Assembly (NCBI RefSeq): GCF_022965805.1
Contig: NC_133109.1
Span: 7,851,869 to 7,915,868, forward strand
DNA: 64,000 nucleotides
Direction: 5' to 3'
From: Primulina eburnea
Lineage: Eukaryota; Streptophyta; Magnoliopsida; Lamiales; Gesneriaceae
Shown one piece after another: positions 47,001 through 59,617 of this stretch (the first letter of the stretch is position 1; the number at the start of each line of letters is the position of its first letter). Made by a program: the position numbers and the translations under genes. The notes below the pieces were generated by a model, which saw only the letters and a list, made by a program, of their open reading frames with translations, was not told the DNA's origin and made no database searches.

Positions 47001-47476
47001 AGATGGAGTAGGCGCATCAGGTGCTGAAATAATACTAGCTAAGAAGGCCTGGCACCCCTTGGAAATCAGTCTCCTCGCCTGCATGCACGAAATCATGCGA
47101 GGGAAACTTCTCCATCTGTCTGGCTCAAAAAGAAACTGCTCCATACCCAAAGGCCTGACTAGTACTGATCTCTTCTGAAAGTCGATTAGAACCCTGTTAT
47201 TGGTCAGCCAGTCCATTCCCAATATGATGTCGAACTCTGGCATCGGCAAGACGATCAAGTCGGCATATACTAGGTGGCCGTGCAATTCTAGATCGATGTC
47301 CCTGACCACGCTAGTAGCTAACAGTTCTTCCCCTGATGGGACTGTCACTGAAAAATTCACGTCTAGGCCAATGGACTTGAGGTCCAAATGATTAGCGAAC
47401 GACTCCGATATGAAAGAGTGAGTGGCTCCTGAGTCTATCAGTGTAGTTGTGGATAGTCTCTTAATAAAAATGTTTC
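44098..47476 (-). pseudogene. Unit A protease-RT-RNase H-integrase-chromodomain, three lesions
   Basis: Begins at the inferred exon 2 after the gag-protease intron: protease with [10 protein letters not shown] with FIDDILIY, RNase H with [10 protein letters not shown], integrase HHCC and DDE parts, GPF module and C-terminal chromodomain-like end (ATWESE). Lesions: TAA at 46839-46841 (GAA in unit B), TAG at 46071-46073 (shared with B), and a 1-bp deletion near 44796 that shifts the integrase frame (shared with C). The remaining frame is well preserved, so inactivation is recent. Family: Del/Tekay-like chromovirus. Confidence 0.9.
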
Positions 47477-47651
47477 CTGAGATGCGTTAGCACAATACAA
47501 ACTTATATCCCCAACATGCAAACAGTAACTTAAAGCACAACAGAACTCAATATCCCAAGTCATACAAACTATCACTAGCACACTAATAGTCCCAAATGAA
47601 AATTCCACATGCAAAGCAAAAATAATACTGAGCTTAGGTAGGAAAGTTTAC
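47477..47651 (-). other. Putative 175-bp spliceosomal intron between Gag and protease, unit A
   Basis: On the minus strand the Gag exon ends ...TTACTGACTG, then GTAAAC...CTAACGCATCTCAG, then GAAACATTTTTATT. Removing it fuses LLTG to NIFIK in one frame (phase 1) and restores the alignment with the intronless 1475-aa polyprotein at 11829-16256, which reads VIAG-VFLLC at the same place. Unspliced RNA reaches a stop after 24 intron-encoded codons. A CTAAC branch-point-like motif lies about 10 nt before the AG. The identical intron is in unit B (55205-55379). Confidence 0.72.
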
Positions 47652-48735
47652 CAGTCAGTAAGGTGGTGTCTGGATCCGCCTCCTGTGCGTGCATGGCGAA
47701 TACCCTGCCCTGGGTTGGCTGCTTCCATTGCGGGCAATCTTTCAGCATGTGGTCGCTAGCTCCACACTTGAAGCACTTGCCCGATCCATATAAGAACTGC
47801 CCTGGGTGCTGACGGTTGCATTTCGGACACACGGGGAAGGCAACGGGCTTCTGAGGCGCCCCTTGCTGCTGAACTGGACCTTTGCCCTTAGGTGGTCTAT
47901 GATACGGCTTCTTCGCTGGCGGCCCCTGAAACGGCCTCTTAAACTGGGGCCTCTGATTCTGCTGTTGTTGGTGCTGCGGCGGTGCCTGATAGGGCCTCTT
48001 GCCCTGCTTGTCCGCTTCAATATCTCGCTGATCCTGTTCTGCCGCCAAAGCTCGGGACACGGCGATTGCGTAGCTAGTAGGGCCAGCTACTCGGACGTCA
48101 CGGCGCAAGATCGGCCGCAACCCATTCAGGAAATTCCTCAATTTTGCCTGTACGTAATTCGCAATGAGGGGCACGAAGTGACACCCCCTCTCAAACTTTC
48201 TCACAAACTCTGCCACGCTACTGTCTCCTTGTCGCAGCGTCATAAACTCGTTGGTGAGTCTGGTTCGTACTTCCTCAGTGAAGTACTTGGAGTAGAAGAC
48301 CTCCTTGAAACCATTCCAAGGTAGCACCTGTAAGTTCACCGCCACTGACGCACTCTCCCACCACAGTCTAGCGTCTCCAGTCAATAAGAAAGTGGCACAA
48401 CGGACCCTGTCAGCATCTGCCAGTTCCATAAAGTCGAAAATCACTTCGATGGACTTGATCCATCCCTCAGCCACCATCGGGTCAGTAGTACCCGAAAACT
48501 CCTTCGGACTCATCCTCCGGAACCTCTCATAAACTGCCTCTGGTTGGGGCCTCGCCCCTGCACCTACTGCTGCCGCCTGGTTCCCCGCAAACTGTGCGAA
48601 GAACTGTGTCATGCCTGCAAGCATCTGTGCCTGCATGTCTGGAGGTGGTGGTGGCGGAGGATTGGCCCTTTCCTCCTCTCGATGCTCCATGTTCTTAGTC
48701 CGAGCTTCCTGATTAATCATACGTCTAGGAGGCAT
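47575..48735 (-). CDS. Unit A Gag, 386 aa including intron-encoded tail
   Basis: Starts at MPPRRMINQEAR (48735); an upstream in-frame ATG (48840) precedes it, but the MPPRR start is typical of this retrotransposon group. Proline stretch (about residues 25-33), Gag domain (75-235), basic Q/P-rich linker (about 255-320), and CCHC knuckle CFKCGASDHMLKDC (about 340). The last 24 residues are read from the retained intron and end at a stop at 47575. Spliced RNA would instead run into protease. No lesions in this part. Confidence 0.8.
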   Translation of the reverse strand: MPPRRMINQEARTKNMEHREEERANPPPPPPPDMQAQMLAGMTQFFAQFAGNQAAAVGAGARPQPEAVYERFRRMSPKEFSGTTDPMVAEGWIKSIEVIFDFMELADADRVRCATFLLTGDARLWWESASVAVNLQVLPWNGFKEVFYSKYFTEEVRTRLTNEFMTLRQGDSSVAEFVRKFERGCHFVPLIANYVQAKLRNFLNGLRPILRRDVRVAGPTSYAIAVSRALAAEQDQRDIEADKQGKRPYQAPPQHQQQQNQRPQFKRPFQGPPAKKPYHRPPKGKGPVQQQGAPQKPVAFPVCPKCNRQHPGQFLYGSGKCFKCGASDHMLKDCPQWKQPTQGRVFAMHAQEADPDTTLLTGKLSYLSSVLFLLCMWNFHLGLLVC

Positions 48736-48956
48736 ACTGTTCCACCAATTACCCAACACGTAAACCCAACATGCATGAATAATATCGATATCATAAGATG
48801 CACGTAAATTGAACTTAAAACATAGACATGTTGAAATCATGACTTAATGCATAGTACATAGCATATAGTTTTGAAGCCTTAAAACTTACAGACTTGAGGT
48901 GTGACTTCGAGAGCTTCTTGCGACTGGCAGTAGGCGTAACCCTTTACAAGAACACC

Positions 48957-48970
48957 GCTCTGATACCAAC
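48957..48970 (-). other. Primer-binding site, unit A
   Basis: GTTGGTATCAGAGC on the minus strand directly follows the 5' LTR end at 48971: the initiator-Met tRNA PBS. The same site for unit B is at 56685-56698. Confidence 0.9.
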
Positions 48971-51788
48971 TGTAACGACCCGTATTTTCATACTCAAAAT
49001 TTGCGAAAAAATTAAAAATTTTCTTTAATAGAAACACCCATACGGTCGTCACTCATTATTCATAAAGTATCTTTGAAATCAACCATCACAATTAAGATTT
49101 GCTAAAAGAAAAAGCTGTCTCAAAATGTATCGCAATCCACTCATAAAATCAAAGTATAAATGTTTTTATGCTTAAAATCTTAAAATAACGTAGGCGGTCC
49201 TCGGGTCTAGCCTCCCACTCAGTCCAAGCCTGCCCCTTGGTCACCACCTCCTGTCTCCTCATCAACATACTCACCTGCATCGATCAAGTCTAGTGAGTCT
49301 AAAGACTCAACACGTATAAACAAATAGTAACGAGTAGTACATAATAAAATCACATGCAACTTTAAAATAGGACCTACATACTTAAAACTTGACTTGCGTA
49401 TTAAAACTTGAACATATGTACATACATACTTAGACGTGCCATCAACTTAAACTTTCATAAACATACTGCATACTTGAACATACATAACTTCATCATTTTG
49501 CGTAGAGGCATGTTTCAAAGCAAGTGACCCATACATAATAAACGCCTGATCAGACACACCACAGTACTGGGCTGACAGGGACGTATCCACTGCCACATAC
49601 ATGAGATCCCTGTTCATAATTTAACAGGCCAGTTGATCCACGTTCATAATTTAACGCTTCACAACCACGATCTAACCCGTTCATAATTTAACGGGCGGAT
49701 TGGTCCCCGTTCATAATTTAACGCTTTCCAATCCTAACTTCAAACCCGTTCATAATTTAACGGGGTGGAGAGGTCCTCGGCCACATTCACCGACTTCCAA
49801 ACCCATTCACTTTTGGTCACAAGACATTTAGCATACCTCAAAAACTTCAAATATTTTCTTTGCACGTCAACATACTTACTTGGCGTTGAGGGATTCGTTG
49901 GGACTTCGATCGGGGCCGTTGCTGCACACTAACCTGAATTTGCATAACTTAAATGTAGAAATCACACTTACTCTCAAGTTCGATCATTACTTAGTGCATT
50001 CTAAAATTTCCCATAGCACGACCCTGGATAATCCTTGCACTAAACCATGACATCAAACCCCGAAAATAACTTACAAATCCTTCCCAAACAGTGAGTACAC
50101 GGATCCCTACCCCGGGTCCGTGTACGGGTCCGTCTAGGTGCGGTGAAGTGATACTCAGAAGGAAGGAGGGACACGGACCCCGTGCCTACCTCCGTGTAGG
50201 GGTCCGTGTAGACTCGGGTGAAAGACTCCAGGAAAAAGGGTGGACACGGACCCCGTGCCAGGGTCCGTGTAAGGGTCCGTGCAGACTCTGGAAAGAAAAC
50301 ACTCCGGAAGAACAAAGGCACGGACCCCGTGTCAGGGTCCGTCCCCGGGTCCGTGTACTTGCGGGACCTCGAAGTTACGTAAAATTTTGTACATGTTTTG
50401 CTCAACTTTCTAGACTCGGTTGCACGGACTATGCAACGACACCCCGAGACCCATCATAGCACGCTATGACATCAAAACATTATCGTATCAGTTCCCAAAG
50501 CGACGACGCTCGCCCTACGACACATACCATTCAAAACGTGGCATTTGACATTAAAACGTTACCTACGACTTCTAGAGTGTACGAGTACCTATCGACACGA
50601 AACGACATGTCAAATAACAACCCAACGTCATAATAATCATACCTAGGTGCAACAACGATCGCCCGTCGATCTCCAACGAAGCCTGCAACAAATAAACTCG
50701 AGAACACATATTTTCATAAAAGTCGCAGTTTGAGCAGTCCCACGAAAAACGCCATAACTCACTCAATTTTCGTCCAAAAATTTCGAATCATATATCAAAT
50801 CGAAGGTATCGAAAAGTTCTACAATTTTGTAATTGAAAGTTTTCTCAAAAGCTCGACGGAAAATTCGCAGTTTTAAGAAGAACAGCAAAAACGAGTTTTG
50901 GATCTAAAAATCTTTCTTCATAGTTGTTCCAAACGAATAACCACTCAAACTACTACACTTCATACATGGTTTTACGCATAAAAACAACACAACACATATT
51001 ATGACATGATCGATGCATCAAGAACAGAGTATACGTGCCTTTTTGATATTAAAAATACCGTGACGACGATACCGAAGCGAGAAGGAAGCGAGGCTTGATC
51101 CGGGACGAACGTGGCACCGATTTCTTGCAATAAAATCCACCGAAACTTGCAGGGAAAAATAATAGGGGAGGGGCGGCTGCTCGAAGGAGAAGAACCCTAA
51201 ACTTTTCTATCTTTTAAAATCTGAAAAATAACTAGTGTGTGTGTTGTGTGTGTTATACGTGAGTTTTAGTGTGTGTAAACATGTGTGTGTGTGTGCGATT
51301 AGGAGGTAATTAAGGGGAGATAATTTAGAGTAATTAATAATTAGCACTAATAATAATACAAAAAAAAAAATATACTAACTCTCCCTTAACTTAACAACAC
51401 CTCTAATAAAATTAAAAAGGGTACATGATCTAGACTTTAAAAGTTTTTAAAATTCAAAACTCACCTAACAATTAAATTAGACTTTTAAAATACCAAAACT
51501 TAATAAATCATTCAAAATGCCCCCTCCTTAACTTAAAAATAAAATACCACATTTAAAAAAAAATTGCCACCAATCGTCGCCGGTCTCTTTTCCTCAATCT
51601 CGCCTCGAATAATAGCCTGAAACATGAAACTCGAAAGACATTTTAACGTGCATCACATATACATAAATAATTTAAAATAATGCATTTAAATAAATCATGC
51701 ATCGCTAACACTCATTTAAAATTAATTTAAATGATTTAATAATTAAATAAATGCATGGGTTATACGTGTATTAAATTTGGACAATACA
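48971..51788 (-). repeat. LTR 2 of the array, shared by units A and B, 2818 bp
   Basis: Serves as 5' LTR of unit A (PBS at 48957-48970) and as 3' LTR of unit B (PPT from 51789). It is almost identical to LTRs 1 and 3 over its whole length. It contains the ACGGACCC array (50095-50360) and CCGTTCATAATTTAACGG repeats (49611-49765). Confidence 0.95.
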
Positions 51789-51824
51789 GTTCCTCCACCA
51801 CTTATAAAAATTTCGTCCTCGAAA

Positions 51825-54800
51825 TTAAGTCTTACCGAACAACTCCGGGTAGCGAAGTCTCAGGTCGGCCTCTGACTCCCAAGTGGCTTCTTCCACCGAT
51901 TGGTTTAGCCACCGAACTTTGACTAGCTTAGTCACTTTGTTCCGAAGCCTACGCTCTTGCCTGTCTAAGATTTGGACTGGTTTCTCCTCATAAGACAGGT
52001 CTGGAGTCAGCTGCAACGGCTCATAACTCAGGATGTGCGAAGGATTAGCCAGATATTTACTCAGCATCGAGACATGGAACACATTGTGTACCCCGGCCAG
52101 ATTCGGCGGAAGGGCTACACGATAGGCTAGTGTCCCAATTCTGTCAAGAATCTCAAACGGCCCAATGAACCTCGGACTCAGTTTGCCTCTTTTTCCGAAC
52201 CTCATAACACCTTTCATAGGTGCTATTTTGACGAATACGTGATCACCAACGGCAAATTCGAGGTCTCTCCTCCTCTTATCGGCATAACTCTTTTGACGAC
52301 TTTGGGCAGTCTTCATTCTCTCACGAATCCTGACCACCACGTCTGCAGTCTGTTGAACTATCTCTGGACCTAGATCTGATCTCTCACCCACTTCATCCCA
52401 ATGAACTGGTGATCTGCACTTCTGACCATACAACGCCTCATAGGGAGCCATACCAATAGATGCTTGGAAACTGTTGTTGTATGTGAACTCCACTAGAGGT
52501 AGTCTAGACTCCCATGTTCCCTGAAAATCAATCATGCAAGCTCTTAGCAAGTCTTCTAAAATCTGTATCACTCGCTCAGACTGGCCATCTGTCTGCGGGT
52601 GAAAAGCTGTACTAAAAAGCAACTTCGTCCCCATAGCTGCATGTAAGCTCTTCCAGAAGGACGATGTAAACCTCGGGTCCCTGTCGGACACAATAGAGAC
52701 TGGGAAACCATGCAACCGGACTATCTCCCGGATATAAAGCTCCGCATACTGCGTCATGGAGAAAGTCGTCTTCACTGGCAGAAAATGCGCTGACTTAGTG
52801 AGTCTGTCTACTATAACCCAAATGGAGTTCGATCCTCTGACTGATCTCGGTAATCCAACCACAAAATCCATAGTAATGTTCTCCCACTTCCACTCGGGAA
52901 TGGGAAGTGGCTTAACCAATCCTGCTGGCCTCTGATGTTCAGCTTTTACTTTCTGGCAGGTGAGAAATTCTGATACGAATCTACGGATGTCTCGCTTCAT
53001 CCCTGGCCACCAATACAATATCTGGAGGTCCTTATACATCTTGGTACCTCCCGGATGGATAGAATACGGAGATGCGTGTGCCTCTGTCAAGATGTCCTGT
53101 CTGATCGATTCACCACTAGGCACCCACATTCTACCTCTGTATCTCACAACGCCGTCTGTCACTGTGTAAAGAACATTGCCCTTGGCTTCATCTTTCAGTC
53201 TCCATTTCTGTAGCTGTTCATCTGAAGACTGTCCTGTTCGGATGCGGTCTAGCAAATCAGATTTGACTATCAGATTAGACAGTCTAGGGGCTCTGCCCTC
53301 AGGATAAATCTCTAGACCAAATCTCTGAATCTCCGACTGAAGTGGTCTCTGAGCCTTCAACTGAGCAACAACTGCCACTTTTCTGCTCAAAGCGTCTGCG
53401 ACAACATTAGCCTTTCCCGGATGGTAGTTAATTTCGCAGTCATAATCTTTCACAAGTTCTAACCACCGCCTTTGTCTCATATTCAGCTCTTTCTGCGTGA
53501 AGAAATATTTGAGACTCTTGTGGTCGGTGAAAATCTGACATTTCTCGCCGTATAGGTAGTGTCTCCAAATTTTCAGTGCGAAGACAACGGCGGCTAACTC
53601 AAGATCGTGCGTCAGGTAGTTCTTCTCGTGCACCTTTAACTGTCTGGAAGCATAAGCTATCACCCGACCTTGCTGCATTAACACTGCGCCTAATCCGAGC
53701 TTAGATGCATCGGTATAAAGCACAAACTCACCTTGCCCTGTTGGCATGGCTAGCACTGGCGCCGAAATAAGAGCTTGCTTCAAGGTATCGAAGCTCTTCT
53801 AGCATTCGTCGCTCCACACGAATTTAGCATTCTTCTTGGTGAGTGACGTGAGTGGCACCGCTATGGACGAAAATCCCCGAATAAACTTATGGTAGTAACT
53901 GGCTAAACCCAAAAAGCTGCGGATTTCAGATGCATTCCTTGGCTCAACCCGTTCTTTGATAGACGTTACTTTCGCTGGATCCACCTCGATTCCACTGCTA
54001 GACACTATATGCCCCAAAAACGCTACTTTCTCAAGCCAAAATTCACACTTACTGAACTTTGCAAATAACTTATGGCTCTGCAAGGTCTGTAATACTGTCC
54101 TCAAGTGCTGGTCGTTCTCTTCATGGCTCTTCGAGTATATTAGAATATCGTCAATGAATACTATGACGAACTGGTCGAGGAACGGCTGAAATACTCGGTT
54201 CATGAGATCCATGAAAATTGCTGGAGCATTAGTCAACCCAAATGGCATCACTACGAATTCGTAATGCCCATACCGGGTCCTGAAAGCCGTCTTGTGGACG
54301 TCTGCATCCTTCACTTTCAGCTGATGGTACCCTGATCGAAGATTTATCTTAGAGAACACTGTAGCTCCCTGTAATTGGTCAAACAAATCTTCGATTCTCG
54401 GCAACGGGTGCTTATTCTTGATCGTTACCTTGTTCAGCTCACGGTAATCGATGCACAGTCTCATGCTTCCATCTTTCTTTTTCACAAAAAGTACTGGTGC
54501 GCCCCACGGAGAGAAACTCGGGCGGATAAACTCCTTGCCTAAGAGCTCTTGAATCTGTTGCTTGAGTTCTAACATTTCTGCTGGAGCTAATCGATACGGT
54601 GCCTTAGAGATTGGCACTGAGCCTGGCATGAGATCAATGGCAAACTCCACCTCTCTCTCTGGTGGAAGAACTGAAACATCGTCTGGGAATACGTCTGGGA
54701 ATTCATTGACTACTGGCACTTCAGCTAAAGATGGAGTAGGCGCATCAGGTGCTGAAATAATACTAGCTAAGAAGGCCTGGCACCCCTTGGAAATCAGTCT

Positions 54801-55204
54801 CCTCGCCTGCATGCACGAAATCATGCGAGGGAAACTTCTCCATCTGTCTGGCTCAAAAAGAAACTGCTCCATACCCAAAGGTCTGACTAGTACTGATCTC
54901 TTCTGAAAGTCGATTAGAACCCTGTTCTTGGTCAGCCAGTCCATTCCCAATATGTTGTCGAACTCTGGCATCGGCAAGACGATAAAGTCGGCATATACTA
55001 GGTGGCCGTGCAATTCTAGATCGATGTCCCTGACCACGCTAGTAGCTAACAGTTCTTCCGCTGATGGGACTGTCACTAAAAAATTCACGTCTAGGCCAAT
55101 GGACTTGAGGTCCAAATGATTAGCGAACGACTCCGATATGAAAGAGTGAGTGGCTCCTGAGTCTATCAGTGCAGTTGTGGATAGTCTCTTAATAAAAATG
55201 TTTC
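51825..55204 (-). pseudogene. Unit B protease-RT-RNase H-integrase-chromodomain, one stop
   Basis: The same domains as unit A, open except for a TAG at 53799-53801 between the RT and RNase H domains (...[17 protein letters not shown]), where the motif normally has Glu. The integrase is in one frame, without the 1-bp deletion of A and C, and runs to the chromodomain-like end ...[10 protein letters not shown]. The 12 nt after the stop are not a known read-through context. It follows the same putative intron (55205-55379). Confidence 0.9.
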
Positions 55205-55379
55205 CTGAGATGCGTTAGCACAATACAAACTTATATCCCCAACATGCAAACAGTAACTTAAAGCACAACAGAACTCAATATCCCAAGTCATACAAACTAT
55301 CACTAGCACACTAATAGTCCCAAATGAAAATTCCACATGCAAAGCAAAAATAATACTGAGCTTAGGTAGGAAAGTTTAC
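55205..55379 (-). other. Putative 175-bp intron between Gag and protease, unit B
   Basis: Same position, length and splice sites as in unit A. Conservation of both splice sites in two copies is expected from their close relationship, so it is not independent proof of splicing. Confidence 0.7.
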
Positions 55380-56463
55380 CAGTCAGTAAGGTGGTGTCTG
55401 GATCCGCCTCCTGTGCGTGCATGGCGAATACCCTGCCCTGGGTTGGCTGCTTCCATTGCAGACACTCTTTCAGCATGTGGTCGCTAGCTCCACACTTGAA
55501 GCACTTGCCCGATCCATATAAACACTGCCCCGGGTGCTGACAGTTGCATTTCGGACACACGGGGAAGGCAACGGGCTTCTGAGGCGCCCCTTGCTGCTGA
55601 ACTGGACCTTTGCCCTTAGGTGGTCCATGATACGGCTTCTTCGCTGGCGGCCCCTGAAAAGGCCTCTTAAACTGGGGCCTCTGATTCTGCTGTTGTTGGT
55701 GCTGCGGCGGTGCCTGATAGGGCCTCTTGCCCTGCTTGTCCGCCTCAATATCTTGCTGATCCTGTTCTGCCGCCAAAGCTCAAGACACGGCGATTGCGTA
55801 GCTAGTAGGGCCAGCTACTCGGACGTCACGGCGCAAGATCGGCCGCAACCCATTCAGGAAATGCCTCAATTTTGCCTGTACGTAATTCGCAATGAGGGGC
55901 ACGAAGTGACACCCCCTCTCAAACTTTCTCACAAACTCTGCCACGCTACTGTCTCCTTGTCGCAGCGTCATAAACTCGTTGGTGAGTCTGGTTCGTACTT
56001 CCTCAGTGAAGTACTTGGAGTAGAAGACCTCCTTGAAACCATTCCAAGGTAGCACCTGTAAGTTCACCGCCACTGACGCACTCTCCCACCACAGTCTAGC
56101 GTCTCCAGTCAATAAGAAAGTGGCACAACGGACCCTGCCAGCATCTGCCAGTTCCATAAAGTCGAAAATCACTTCGATGGACTTGATCCATCCCTCAGCC
56201 ACCATCGGGTCAGTAGTACCCGAAAACTCCTTCGGACTCATCCTCCGGAACCTCTCATAAACTGCCTCTGGTTGGGGCCTCGCCCCTGCACCTACTGCTG
56301 CCGCCTGGTTCCCCGCAAACTGTGCGAAGAACTGTGTCATGCTTGCAAGCATCTGTGCCTGCATGTCTGGAGGTGGTGGTGGCGGAGGATTGGCCCTTTC
56401 CTCCTCTCGATGCTCCATGTTCTTAGTCCGAGCTTCCTGATTAATCATACGTCTAGGAGGCAT
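55303..56463 (-). pseudogene. Unit B Gag with internal TGA
   Basis: Starts MPPRRMINQ at 56463. A TGA at 55780-55782 (CGA in unit A) interrupts the Gag domain end (AIAVS-stop-ALAAEQ). Downstream the zinc knuckle CFKCGASDHMLKEC remains. Otherwise like unit A. Confidence 0.88.
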
Positions 56464-56698
56464 ACTGTTCCACCAATTACCCAACACGTAAACCCAACAT
56501 GCATGAATAATATCGATATCATAAGATGCACGTAAATTGAACTTAAAACATAGACATGTTGAAATCATGACTTAATGCATAGTACATAGCATATAGTTTT
56601 GAAGCCTTAAAACTTACAGACTTGAGGTGTGACTTCGAGATCTTCTTGCGACTGGTAGTAGGCGTAACCCTTTACAAGAACACCGCTCTGATACCAAC

Positions 56699-59581
56699 TG
56701 TAACGACCCGTATTTTCATACTCAAAATTTGCGGAAAAATTAAAAATTTTCTTTAATAGAAACACCCATACGGTCGTCACTCATTATTCATAAAGTATCT
56801 TTGAAATCAACCATCACAATTAAGATTTGCTAAAAGAAAAAGCTGTCTCAAAATGTATCGCAATCCACTCATAAAATCAGAGTATAAATGTTTTTATGCT
56901 TAAAATCTTAAAATAAAGTAGGCGGTCCTCGGGTCTAGCCTCCCACTCAGTCCAAGCCTGCCCCTTGGTCACCACCTCCTGTCTCCTCATCAACATACTC
57001 ACCTGCATCGATCAAGTCTAGTGAGTCTAAAGACTCAACACGTATAAACAGGTAGTAACGAGTAGTACATAATAAAATCATATGCAACTTTAAAATAGGA
57101 CCTACATACTTAAAACTTGACTTGCGTATTAAAACTTGAACATATGTACATACATACTTAGACGTGCCATCAACTTAAACTTTCATAAACATACTGCATA
57201 CTTGAACATACATAACTTCATCATTTTGCGTAGAGGCATGTTTCAAAGCAAGTGACCCATACATAATAAACGCCTGATCAGACACATCACAGTACTGGGC
57301 TGACAGGGACGTATCCACTGCCACATACATGAGATCCCTGTTCATAATTTAACAGGCGAGTTGATCCACGTTCATAATTTAACGCTTCACAACCACGATC
57401 TAACCCGTTCATAATTTAATGGGCGGATTGGTCCCCGTTCATAATTTAACGCTTTCCAATCCTAACTTCAAACCCGTTCATAATTTAACGGGGTGGAGAG
57501 GTCCTCGGCCACGTTCACCGACTTCCAAACCCATTCACTTTTGGTCACAAGACATTTAGCATACCTCAAAAACTTCAAATATTTTCTTTGCACGTCAACA
57601 TACTTACTTGGCGTTGAGGGATTCGTTGGGACTTCGATCGGGGCCGTTGCTGCACACTAACCTGAATTTGCATAACTTAAATGTAGAAATCACACTTACT
57701 CTCAAGTTCGATCATTACTTAGTGCATTCTAAAATTTCCCATAGCACGACCCTGGATAATCCTTGCACTAAACCATGACATCAAACCCCGAAAATAACTG
57801 ACAAATCCTTCCCAAACAGTGAGTACACGGATCCCTACCCCGGGTCCGTGTACGGGTCCGTCTAGGTGCGGTGAAGTGATACTCAGAAGGAAGGAGGGAC
57901 ACGGACCCCGTGCCTACCTCCGTGTAGGGGTCCGTGTAGACTTGGGTGAAAGACTCCAGGAAAAAGGGTGGACACGGACCCCGTGCCAGGGTCCGTGTAA
58001 GGGTCCGTGCAGACTCTGGAAAGAAAACACTCCGGAAGAACAAAGGCACGGACCCCGTGTCAGCTGCGAAGCTACTGAACCCAAACAAACCATCCCATGC
58101 AAGCCGCTGCTCTCATCAGCTCGCTAATCACCCCCCCCGTCCCCGGGTCCGTGTACCTGCGGGACCTCGAAGTTACGTAAAATTTTGTACATGTTTTGCT
58201 CAACTTTCTAGACTCGGTTGCACGGACTATGCAACGACACCCCGAGACCCATCCTAGCACGCTATGACATCAAAACATTATCGTATCAGTTCCCAAAGCG
58301 ACGACGCTCGCCCTACGACACATACCATTCAAAACGTGGCATTTGACATTAAAACGTTACCTACGACTTCTAGAGTGTACGAGTACCTATCGACACGAAA
58401 CGACATGTCAAATAACAACCCAACGTCATAATAATCATACCTAGGTGCAACAACGATCGCCCGTCGATCTCCAACGAAGCCTGCAACAAATAAACTCGAG
58501 AACACATATTTTCATAAAAGTCGCAGTTTGAGCAGTCCCACGAAAAACGCCATAACTCACTCAATTTTCGTCCAAAAATTTCGAATCATATATCAAATCG
58601 AAGGTATCGAAAAGTTCTACAATTTTATAATTGAAAGTTTTCTCAAAAGCTCGACGGAAAATTCTCAGTTTTAAGAAGAGCAGCGAAAACGAGTTTTGGA
58701 TCGAAAAATCTTTCTTCAAAGTTGATCCAAACGAATAACCGCTCAAACTACTACACTTCATACATGGTTTTACGCATAAAAACAACGCAACACATATTAT
58801 GACATGATCGATGCATCAAGAATAGAGTATACGTTCCTTTTTTATATTAAAAATACCGTGACGACGATACCGAAGCGAGAAGGAAGCGAGGCTTGATCCG
58901 GGACGAACGTGACACCGATTTCTTGCAATAAAATCCACCGAAACTTGCAGGGAAAAATAATAGGGGAGGGGCGGCTGCTCGAAGGAGAAGAACCCTAAAC
59001 TTTTCTATCTTTTAAAATCTGAAAAATAACTAGTGTGTGTGTTGTGTGTGTTATACGTGAGTTTTAGTGTGTGTAAACATGTGTGTGTGTGTGCGATTAG
59101 GAGGTAATTAAGGGGAGATAATTTAGAGTAATTAATAATTAGCACTAATAATAATAAAAAAAATATACTAACTCTCCCTTAACTTAACAACACCTCTAAT
59201 AAAATTAAAAAGGGTACATGATCTAGACTTTAAAAGTTTTTAAAATTCAAAACTCACCTAACAATTAAATTAGACTTTTAAAATACCAAAACTTAATAAA
59301 TCATTCAAAATGCCCCCTCCTTAACTTAAAAATAAAATACCACATTTAAAAAAAAATTGCCACCAATCGTCGCCGGTCTCTTTTCCTCAATCTCGCCTCG
59401 AATAATCGCCTGAAACATGAAACTCGAAAGACATTTTAACGTGCATCACATATACATAAATAATTTAAAATAATGCATTTAAATAAATCATGCATCGCTA
59501 ACACTCATTTAAAATTAATTTAAATGATTTAATAATTAAATAAATGCATGGGTTATACGTGTATTAAATTTGGACACTACA
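56699..59581 (-). repeat. LTR 3 of the array, 2883 bp, with a ~70-bp insertion
   Basis: 5' LTR of unit B and 3' LTR of unit C. Longer than its sisters because the palindrome array (57829-58150) contains foreign sequence at about 58066-58138, ending in a run of C, in the loop of the last hairpin unit. No target duplication is obvious. Confidence 0.93.
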
Positions 59582-59617
59582 GTTCCTCCCCCACTTATAA
59601 AAATTTCGTCCTCGAAA

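Noticed and set aside
53799..53801. Programmed read-through of the TAG between RT and RNase H in units A and B
   Set aside because: The position is inside a conserved motif where Glu is expected, downstream bases do not form a known read-through context, and both copies are recent duplicates with other lesions. A shared inherited nonsense mutation is simpler.
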